From IMG/VR virus record IMGVR_UViG_3300042515_003295, positions 1 to 43,730 of that record: a stretch of 43,730 nt of DNA. One strand, given 5' to 3'. Positions 38,021-43,730 of this stretch are shown here, in pieces. The DNA is from a virus. Below the pieces are notes generated by a model. The model had not been told where the DNA came from. It saw nothing but the letters and a program-made list of their open reading frames with translations, and did no database searches. The translations under genes were made by a program, and so were the position numbers. Numbering within the stretch: the first letter of the stretch is position 1; every line of letters starts with the position of its first letter.

Positions 38021-38776
38021 GTGCCCAACAGCAACCCCAATCCTCTCTCTCGGCTGGCCTCCGACACGGTGACGGGCCTGTTGTCCACCGTCGCCCAAAG
38101 CATCGCTGGCGCGAAAACTTTCCTCGCCACCATCGTCGCCTCTGCCGGCATTCAGGTGGCCGCTCTCTTCAACACCAACGGCACCGGCGCGTCGGACGTC
38201 GGCGTCAAGGTGGGCTCCTCCCAGGCCGCAGGCAGCATCAACGGCGGATACAAGCCCTTCTCGATTCGCTACGGCCTCAATGGAGGTACCGAGGTCGAGC
38301 AGGTCTACTTCGACGCGTACGGCAACCTCTTCCTGAACGTCCAGAACAACGGCTCGGGCACCCAAGCCCTGTACGCCTATGCAGGCTCAGGCGGGAAGGC
38401 TGTCGTCCACGCTCAAGGCGGAAGCGCCGCGACGGACCTGTACCGCGGGACGCTGGACTTCGTCGGCATCACCTACACCGTGAAGTCGAGCGGGCAGGTG
38501 AGCCAGTCAGGCACCGACAGCAGCGGCAGCCCAGGGGCGGCCACCATCAACAAGCCAAGCGGAGTCAGCGCCATCGCCGGCGGCGCAACCACCGTCACCA
38601 TCACCAACTCCCTCGTGACGACGACGAGCCGGGTGATGCTGACGTGGTACGGCGACCTCGGCACGCAGTCGAAGCAGCCGTGGGTGACGCGCTCCTCTGG
38701 CAGCTTCACCGTCAACGTCGGCACGGCTCCGGCTGGCGCCGTGTCCTTCGGCTGGGAAGTCTCCGCGCTCCTCTGA
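38021..38776 (+). CDS. Tail appendage/fibre protein
   Basis: 251 residues from GTG 38021. It starts with a short helix (LASDTVTGLLSTVAQSIAG), then a Gly/Ser/Thr-rich beta region (GYKPFSIRYGLNGGTEVEQV), and ends in a compact beta domain (VMLTWYGDLGTQSKQP, SFGWEVSALL). This is the build of a short tail fibre tip. No family is firmly recognised. Confidence 0.55.
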   Translation: MPNSNPNPLSRLASDTVTGLLSTVAQSIAGAKTFLATIVASAGIQVAALFNTNGTGASDVGVKVGSSQAAGSINGGYKPFSIRYGLNGGTEVEQVYFDAYGNLFLNVQNNGSGTQALYAYAGSGGKAVVHAQGGSAATDLYRGTLDFVGITYTVKSSGQVSQSGTDSSGSPGAATINKPSGVSAIAGGATTVTITNSLVTTTSRVMLTWYGDLGTQSKQPWVTRSSGSFTVNVGTAPAGAVSFGWEVSALL

Positions 38777-38784
38777 GGTGAACC

Positions 38785-39048
38785 ATGGGCATCATCAAGC
38801 AGGCAGTGGATGACTTCGACGCCGCGGTGGCCGCATTCAAGGCGAGCGGCCCGACGCGCGCGCAGAAGCGGAGGTACATCGCCGCCATCGCAAACCGCGC
38901 GATGGAGCTGCTGTCGAAGCTGGACGCGCAGGACGCGCAGGCTGCTGCCGACTTCGCAGCGTCTAGACCAGCGCAGTTCGCCAACTTCGTCGACGCGCTG
39001 CCGGAGCCAACCCTCACGTCGGCGCCCGCTACCGACCCGGTGCCCTGA
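38785..39048 (+). CDS. Small helical protein in the fibre block
   Basis: 87 residues from ATG 38785. IIKQAVDDFDAAVAAFKASG and RRYIAAIANRAMELLSKLDA are amphipathic helices; the C terminus is Pro/Ala-rich. Possibly a fibre-assembly chaperone, inferred only from position between two fibre-like genes. Confidence 0.5.
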   Translation: MGIIKQAVDDFDAAVAAFKASGPTRAQKRRYIAAIANRAMELLSKLDAQDAQAAADFAASRPAQFANFVDALPEPTLTSAPATDPVP

Positions 39049-39051
39049 GTC

Positions 39052-40305
39052 ATGGCGTCGCCGCGCTACTTTCAGCTCTACGACGGCGCGTCACCGCCCG
39101 CGCCCCTTACGACGGCGACGCCCGGCTTCGGGAAGTACGTCGACCGCTCTGGCGCCTCGAGGACTGCGCCGTCCGTGACTCACCTGGGCGGAGGCATCTA
39201 CTCCTTCACGCCGTCGGACGACGACGAAGCGACTGGCGTCGCCTTCCTCCTCGACGGAGGCGTTGGGGCCGAGCCCCGCTTCCTTTCGGGCGCCATTCAT
39301 CTTCCAGACAACAGCAACCAGTTCTGGGTCTTCCACTTCGTCACCAGCGCCGGCGCCCTGTGGGCGGGCGCAGCGCCCAGCGTCGGCAGGTACGTCGACG
39401 TCTCCGGGGCCTCGAGGACTCCTCCGTCGCTTGTCTCCCTGGCGGCCCACCTCTACTGCCTGAGCCCCTCTTCTGCGGACGTGGACGCGAGGGCAGTGGC
39501 GCGCATCGACGCGGCCTCTGGTGCGGTGCCTGAATACTGGAGCCTCGCTACGGCGACGAAGGTGGTGCCACCGCCAGCACCTGCATCCGCCTCGCCCTCC
39601 ATCTCGGGGCAGCAGGTCCTCACCGGCACCTCGACGCCCATCCTCTGGAAGGACTACCAAGAGGAGTTGGCGCCACCGTGGCTCCGCGCTGGCGACGGTC
39701 GCGCCTGGCTTCGAGCCTTCGGCGACATGAAGGACGCGGCCGAGGCGCAGCTGCGCGACGGGGTGAAGGCGCGCTTCCCGGACTTCGCGCCGCCAGACGG
39801 CCTGGGCAACCTCGCCGCAGAGAAGAAGCTGGAGCAGGGTCCGACGGAGACGACGGCGTCTTTCCGCGCGCGCCTGAAGGCGGCGTGGGACGTGTGGCCG
39901 TGGGCCGGGACGCCGACAGGGCTTCTCCGCGCCCTCTGGTACGCCGGCTACACCAACGTCCTCCTACTGACGGGCAACGGCGGCGTCCATTCGCTGGACG
40001 CCAACCTCGACGTGGTGACGACGTTGGTGCCAGACGCCGACATGCCCAGCGGCTTCTGGAATGCCTTCAGAGTCATCTTCCCGCAGCCCTTGCCGGCAGG
40101 GTGGGACCCGACGCCGCCAGACAACGCCTCCGACGAGGTCAACGCCATCAGGCGCCTCGTCGTCCAGTGGAAGGCCGGCCACGCCGTCTTCGACGGCATG
40201 GTCGTGGTGCGCTCCGGCCTGGTGTGGGGCGCGCCGGCCTCCCAGCAGTGGGGTGGAAGCGGACTCACGTGGGGTGGGTCAATCGCCGAGTGGACTGCTA
40301 CGTAA
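39052..40305 (+). CDS. Tail wedge/fibre connector, gpI-like, with duplicated N-terminal domain
   Basis: 417 residues from ATG 39052. Residues 25-90 and 105-170 are two copies of one domain: FGKYVDRSGASRTAPSV and VGRYVDVSGASRTPPSL each start a strand-rich unit. The second half has ELAPPWLRAGDGRAWLRAFG, MKDAAEAQLRDGVKARFPDF, FRARLKAAWDVWPWAGTPTG and LLRALWYAGYTNVLLL, resembling P2 gpI/Mu gp48-type proteins that attach fibres to the baseplate. The gene is in the right place, after baseplate J and before the propeller-like fibre. Confidence 0.65.
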   Translation: MASPRYFQLYDGASPPAPLTTATPGFGKYVDRSGASRTAPSVTHLGGGIYSFTPSDDDEATGVAFLLDGGVGAEPRFLSGAIHLPDNSNQFWVFHFVTSAGALWAGAAPSVGRYVDVSGASRTPPSLVSLAAHLYCLSPSSADVDARAVARIDAASGAVPEYWSLATATKVVPPPAPASASPSISGQQVLTGTSTPILWKDYQEELAPPWLRAGDGRAWLRAFGDMKDAAEAQLRDGVKARFPDFAPPDGLGNLAAEKKLEQGPTETTASFRARLKAAWDVWPWAGTPTGLLRALWYAGYTNVLLLTGNGGVHSLDANLDVVTTLVPDADMPSGFWNAFRVIFPQPLPAGWDPTPPDNASDEVNAIRRLVVQWKAGHAVFDGMVVVRSGLVWGAPASQQWGGSGLTWGGSIAEWTAT

Positions 40306-40314
40306 GGAGAAGCC

Positions 40315-41436
40315 ATGGCCAGCACCTACACTCCCGTCGTCGCCAACGCGGTCGGCGAGCTCACCATCACCAACCCGAGCGACGGTGACGCACTCACCGC
40401 CGCCTCGGCGAACGTGTCCACACAGAAGCTCGCGGATTTCGTCCAGCGCCTCTGGAACCAGATGCGTCTGCAGTCGGCGCTTACGTGGATTCCCATCGCG
40501 ACCGCGGACCGGGCGACTGGCACTCAGGCCATTGGGCCGTCCATCAACGGCGGCAACTCGCTGCGCCGCATCAACGCGCTGTCCTCTGACGGCCTGACAT
40601 GGCTCGCGCTGTCCGCCAACTCCAGCGGCACCACCAACGTCCAGGTGACTGGCGACTTCGGGCAGACGTGGTTCACCACCTCCAGCTCAACCACGGCGCC
40701 TCGGGCGATTTTTCACGACGGCTCTCTGTGGGTGTTGGTCGGCGACTCGGGCCTCATCCAGACGACTGCCACCGTCAGCACCGTTGGCACCACCTGGACG
40801 ACGCGCACCAGCGGCACGGCGAACGCTTTGTACGACGTGGTGAAGGGCGGCTCGACGTGGGTGGCGGCCGGAGCCAGCGGCACCATTCTTACCAGCTCCG
40901 ACGGCATCACCTGGACGTCGCGCACGGGCGCCATCTCCATGTCGGCGCCGCAGTTGACCTACAACTCGACGGCCGGCCTCTTCATCATGGTGGACAACAC
41001 CGGCGGCGCGACGGGCTACCAGACGTCCCCGGACGGCATCACCTGGACAAGCCGCAGTCCGGCGGGCATCACTTTCGGACTCAACACCGGCCTCAGCGGA
41101 CTGTCCCTTCAGACGTGGACCATCGGAGGCACCGCAACCACCTTCTGCGGCGGGTGGAATGGCACCAGCTGGGCCATCTTCTCCACCACCAACGGCACCA
41201 CGTGGACGTCCCGCGTGTCGTCACTCACCGGCGTGCCGCAGACCATCTACTACAACGGCACCGTGATGGTGGCTTCAGCCGGCACGTCGGCGCTGCCCAG
41301 CATCTACACTTCCTTCGACGGCGGCGTGACGTGGACCTCGAGGACGGCCGTCCATGCGCCTGCGAGCGATGTCGCGAGCTCGCCCACTCAAGGTGTCGCG
41401 GTCAGCCGCTACAAGCGCCTGTTGCAGTTCTTCTGA
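40315..41436 (+). CDS. Asp-box beta-propeller-like tail fibre
   Basis: 373 residues from ATG 40315 (AAGGAGAAG upstream). At least four repeats of the Asp-box type: SSDGITWTSR, SPDGITWTSR, TNGTTWTSR and SFDGGVTWTSR, plus GDFGQTWFTT. Asp-box motifs mark blades of a beta-propeller of the sialidase/BNR type. No catalytic arginine triad is evident, so it more likely binds glycans than cuts them. The N-terminal 70 residues would attach it to the tail. It is a good candidate receptor-binding protein. Confidence 0.7.
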   Translation: MASTYTPVVANAVGELTITNPSDGDALTAASANVSTQKLADFVQRLWNQMRLQSALTWIPIATADRATGTQAIGPSINGGNSLRRINALSSDGLTWLALSANSSGTTNVQVTGDFGQTWFTTSSSTTAPRAIFHDGSLWVLVGDSGLIQTTATVSTVGTTWTTRTSGTANALYDVVKGGSTWVAAGASGTILTSSDGITWTSRTGAISMSAPQLTYNSTAGLFIMVDNTGGATGYQTSPDGITWTSRSPAGITFGLNTGLSGLSLQTWTIGGTATTFCGGWNGTSWAIFSTTNGTTWTSRVSSLTGVPQTIYYNGTVMVASAGTSALPSIYTSFDGGVTWTSRTAVHAPASDVASSPTQGVAVSRYKRLLQFF

Positions 41437-41450
41437 CGCCGGAGGTTGCC

Positions 41451-41726
41451 GTGTCGCGGAAGCGCCAACTGGACGAGCTCGACGCCCACGTGGCGCAGCT
41501 GGAAGGCCAGCTCGTCGAGCACGAGCGGCGTCTGGCTGCGCTGGAGGGCGACTTCGCGACACTTCGCCGAGAACTCGGCGCGTGCGCCTGGAACGTGGGC
41601 CGGCTGTCCAACGTCTCCACGGCCCAGGGCCTCACGCTGGAGCGCATCCTGCGGAACGCGCGGCGCCTCGTGGAGATGTTCGAGCCCGTGTCTACAATCG
41701 AGTCCTCGGAGGAGTCTCGTGGCTGA
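41451..41726 (+). CDS. Coiled-coil protein
   Basis: 91 residues from GTG 41451, with GGAGG upstream. QLDELDAHVAQLEGQLVEHE and RRLAALEGDFATLRREL form a clear coiled coil, followed by a second helical part. It overlaps the next gene by eight bases. Probably a structural or assembly factor for the fibre encoded upstream or for lysis control; unknown. Confidence 0.58.
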   Translation: MSRKRQLDELDAHVAQLEGQLVEHERRLAALEGDFATLRRELGACAWNVGRLSNVSTAQGLTLERILRNARRLVEMFEPVSTIESSEESRG

Positions 41727-42168
41727 CCCATTGGAGACGGCGTCCCTTCTCGTCGGTGGCGGCGGCGGCGCGGTGGCCGTCTACAAGGCCATGGAGTGGC
41801 TCGTGGTGAGTCGGCTGAAACGCAGCGAGAAGGCCGAGGAGCACGTCGAGAGCGAGGCGCGCGCGGCGCTCCGCGAGCAACGCGACAAGCTGGACGAGGT
41901 GCTGGGCGTCGTCCAGAAGATGGACCGCGAGCTCGCCACCCTCACGCAGTCGCTACAGCACCACCAGAACACCGTCTCCGAGGTGAAGGCCCGCATCGAC
42001 GGCATCTCCTCCAACTACGGCGTCCGAATCGGCGCCCTCGAGAATGGCGCCACCGAGACTCGCACGCGCATGTCCTCCGTCGAGGAGCGCCTGACGTCCA
42101 AGCGCCAGCGCATCGACGCGATGGAGACGCGCCTCGCCGCCCTCGAGCACTCCCGCCGCCGTCGCTGA
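41719..42168 (+). CDS. Membrane-anchored coiled-coil protein
   Basis: 149 residues from GTG 41719. A short hydrophobic stretch (ASLLVGGGGGAVAVYKAMEW) could be a membrane anchor. The rest is a long coiled coil (LREQRDKLDEVLGVVQKMDR, RMSSVEERLTSKRQRIDAME). This layout is like inner-membrane spanin or phage membrane proteins preceding the endolysin. The anchor is weak, so it could also be soluble. Confidence 0.52.
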   Translation: MADPLETASLLVGGGGGAVAVYKAMEWLVVSRLKRSEKAEEHVESEARAALREQRDKLDEVLGVVQKMDRELATLTQSLQHHQNTVSEVKARIDGISSNYGVRIGALENGATETRTRMSSVEERLTSKRQRIDAMETRLAALEHSRRRR

Positions 42169-42240
42169 AGCGGTGCGACAATTCCGGCCCGTGCGATGGC
42201 GACACGCCGCCGCCTGTCCGCGCGCGGGTACGGTCCACCC

Positions 42241-42699
42241 ATGCCGACTCCCCGCGCCGTCGCCGAGGCCCTCCTCCGGTACGTCGGCTGCCTCTACGTC
42301 TGGCGCGGCAAGGGCGACGACATCTGGACGCCAAGCGGACTGAAGCCGCACGGCTGGGGCCAGCGCGTCTTTGACTGCAGCGGCGCCATCGGTCAGGCGC
42401 TGCTGGATGCCGGAGGGAAGGACAGACGGGGCACCTTCTCGGCCCAGACGTACTTCGACGCCTTCCCGGAGGTTGCCTCGCCCGATGTCTTCGGCGCGCT
42501 GCGCTGCTACGGCACCGGCCCGAAGACCATCAGTCACATCGCCATGTCCCTCGGCCACGGCCTCGTCATCGAGGCGGCCGGAGGCGACTCCACCACCACC
42601 ACGCCTGACGTCTCGCGAGCTCGCCCGTCGGCTCGCGTGCGCGTCGGCTTCGACCTGCGCCGGGACTTGGTGGGCGCCCGGCTTCTCCCAGGAGACTGA
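42241..42699 (+). CDS. Endolysin, NlpC/P60 family
   Basis: 152 residues from ATG 42241 (an upstream GTG/ATG at 42196 is possible). VFDCSGAIGQALLDAG (catalytic Cys46) and ISHIAMSLGHGLVIEAAGGD (catalytic His99) are the two NlpC/P60 blocks. These cysteine peptidases cut cell-wall peptide stems, generally after the D-gamma-glutamyl residue. No signal peptide or wall-binding domain is visible, so export depends on the holin encoded next. Confidence 0.85.
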   Translation: MPTPRAVAEALLRYVGCLYVWRGKGDDIWTPSGLKPHGWGQRVFDCSGAIGQALLDAGGKDRRGTFSAQTYFDAFPEVASPDVFGALRCYGTGPKTISHIAMSLGHGLVIEAAGGDSTTTTPDVSRARPSARVRVGFDLRRDLVGARLLPGD

Positions 42700-42700
42700 C

Positions 42701-43135
42701 ATGAAGCCCCTCATCCCCGAGAAGTTCGTCTGGCTGGCCGCCGGCATCGCCGGACTGGCCACCATCGCCGCTGGCTTCGTCCCGCCGCCGTGGAACGTCC
42801 CGGTGCTTCTCGCGGGCGCCCTTTCGGGCTTCCTCGCTGGGCAGGGCGCCCCGCAGCTGTCCTTTGCCGCAGGGCAGCCCCTCGTCCCCATCACCGCCGT
42901 ACCCATCCTCGGCAGCGTGTCGGCCGGCATCGCGCAGTACGCGGTGACGTTGCCGCAGGACGGCTTCCTCCCTCACGTCCTCCTGCTGGCGTCTGGCCTG
43001 CTGGCGTGGCTGGCTGGCAAGGCGATGCCTCAGCCGAAGGTGGTGGTGGCGGAGGCGGCGGGCGCGCAGGCAGCCGCCGCGGTGGACTCCAAGGGCGCCG
43101 CCTTGCGCGTCATCGAAAACGGGCCGCAGCAGTGA
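42701..43135 (+). CDS. Holin-like membrane protein
   Basis: 144 residues from ATG 42701, one base after the endolysin stop. Hydrophobic segments are FVWLAAGIAGLATIAAGFV, VPVLLAGALSGFLAG and FLPHVLLLASGLLAWLAG, with charged ends and an Ala-rich soluble C terminus. A three-segment layout next to an endolysin is typical of class I holins, which release the enzyme at a set time. The family itself is not recognised. Confidence 0.65.
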   Translation: MKPLIPEKFVWLAAGIAGLATIAAGFVPPPWNVPVLLAGALSGFLAGQGAPQLSFAAGQPLVPITAVPILGSVSAGIAQYAVTLPQDGFLPHVLLLASGLLAWLAGKAMPQPKVVVAEAAGAQAAAAVDSKGAALRVIENGPQQ

Positions 43136-43443
43136 CTCGCCCCCTCGTCCTCGTGCTGCTGGTGGCCTTCAGCGCCCGCGCGCAGGACGCAGGTGTGCCG
43201 GCCGTCCTCGACGTGGAGAGAGCCAGCGTCCAGGTGCGCGACGGCGGGGTGCTGACGGTTGTCGGCGGGGCGTGGATGCGTGACGACGTCCTGCTGGCTC
43301 GCGCGCAGGACCTCGAGCGGCTCTCCGCGGAAAACAAGAAGCTGAAGGAGTCGGTCGAGCCGATGCCGCTTCCTCTCTTCGTCGGCCTTGTGGCCGGACT
43401 CTGCGCCGGCGCTGTCGCCGGCTACTTCATCGCCAAACGCTGA
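43132..43443 (+). CDS. Spanin-like membrane protein
   Basis: 103 residues from GTG 43132 (GTGA overlap with the holin gene). An N-terminal signal-like helix (LVLVLLVAFSARAQ) is followed by a periplasmic-type middle with a short coiled coil (DLERLSAENKKLKESVE) and a C-terminal membrane helix (LFVGLVAGLCAGAVAGYFIA) ending in KR. It is probably the membrane-disrupting third component of lysis. The topology, with helices at both ends, is unlike classic Rz, so other lysis-control roles are possible. Confidence 0.5.
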   Translation: MTRPLVLVLLVAFSARAQDAGVPAVLDVERASVQVRDGGVLTVVGGAWMRDDVLLARAQDLERLSAENKKLKESVEPMPLPLFVGLVAGLCAGAVAGYFIAKR

Positions 43444-43453
43444 AAGGGAAACC

Positions 43454-43730
43454 ATGTCCAAGGGCGACACATTCGAGAACGACTTCTTGAAGCTCATCTT
43501 CAACGCGACCGCCATCGCCAACCTGGCGGACAACGCCGGCGCCTCGCCTCTCACCAACCTCTTCGTCTCGCTTCACACTGCGGACCCCGGCGAGACTGGC
43601 AACCAGACGACGAGTGAAGCCACCTACACCGGCTACGCCCGAGTGGGTGTCGCCCGAACGTCCGGCGGCTTTACCGTCACCGGCAACAGCGTCTCGCCGG
43701 TGGCCAACATCGACTTCCCGGCCTGCACCG
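43454..43730 (+). CDS. Virion/tail structural protein, N-terminal part (continues at position 1)
   Basis: Starts at ATG 43454 after GAAAGGGAAACC and runs in frame to the window end; 43604-43730 are the repeated bases. On the circle it is 43454-43603 joined to 1-279, 142 residues. The N-terminal helix region (FENDFLKLIFNATAIANLAD) precedes the family block LFVSLHTADPGETGN. See the entry for 1-279. Confidence 0.85.
   Translation, partial: MSKGDTFENDFLKLIFNATAIANLADNAGASPLTNLFVSLHTADPGETGNQTTSEATYTGYARVGVARTSGGFTVTGNSVSPVANIDFPACT
43604..43730. repeat. Terminal direct repeat, right copy
   Basis: Identical to 1-127; shows that the sequence closes on itself to a circle of 43603 bases. Confidence 0.95.

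Noticed and set aside
35971-38151. 726-codon open frame on the minus strand
   Set aside because: It lies opposite well-recognised gp25 and baseplate J genes; its translation is Arg/Gly/Val-rich without motifs, a product of GC-rich third positions.

Overview
The window is one complete phage genome, opened at an arbitrary point. Bases 1-127 recur exactly as 43604-43730, so the molecule closes into a circle of about 43.6 kb, and one virion gene runs across the junction (43454-43603 continuing into 1-279). The DNA is GC-rich (roughly two thirds by eye), with many GTG starts and dense 4-base start/stop overlaps. The host must be a GC-rich bacterium that carries a selenocysteine tRNA gene. Myxococcota is my best guess, but that is inference.

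The virion is a contractile-tailed, Mu-type particle: small and large terminase, gp29-like (DUF935) portal, MuF, gpI-like protease with a nested scaffold, decoration protein, gpT-like capsid, gp36, gpG and gp37 homologues, sheath, tube, a frameshifted tail chaperone pair, tape measure, hub, spike, gp25, baseplate J and gpI-like wedge. No Mu transposase is present. The phage carries a tyrosine integrase instead. Immediately upstream of the integrase gene lies a sequence folding as the 3' half of tRNA-Sec (selC), which I read as the attP core.

Layout. (1) 19714 to 43730 and on to 3810, plus strand: the late operon, in the order packaging, head, tail, baseplate, appendages, lysis (NlpC/P60 endolysin, holin, spanin-like) and more appendage genes. 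A sigma-70 family gene sits between portal and MuF. (2) 8190 down to 3817, minus strand: an early operon of nine genes, most overlapping by a few bases. It has an ERF annealing protein, a PD-(D/E)XK nuclease with a probable 4Fe-4S cluster, a winged-helix protein, a caspase-fold-like protein, several small proteins and a secreted Cys-rich protein. (3) 8339-10119: ribbon-helix-helix regulator, excisionase-like protein, integrase and attP. (4) 10223-15433, plus strand: replication and DNA metabolism, with an initiator-like gene containing iterons (probable origin), DnaC-like loader, HU-like protein, RusA-like resolvase, ParB-like protein and an ABC-ATPase/GNAT fusion. (5) 15641-19605, plus strand: small accessory genes, a DUF932 protein, two copies of a 56-bp leader and an ASCH-domain protein.

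How it works together: the phage appears temperate, integrating at selC. Early recombination and replication genes lie on diverging strands around the int/attP hub. Late transcription may be directed by the phage's own sigma factor. Several hairpins (before the replication genes, after the capsid gene, and a full intrinsic terminator after the tail-tube gene) probably set expression ratios. I found no CI-type repressor. No stretch longer than 300 bases lacks a gene.
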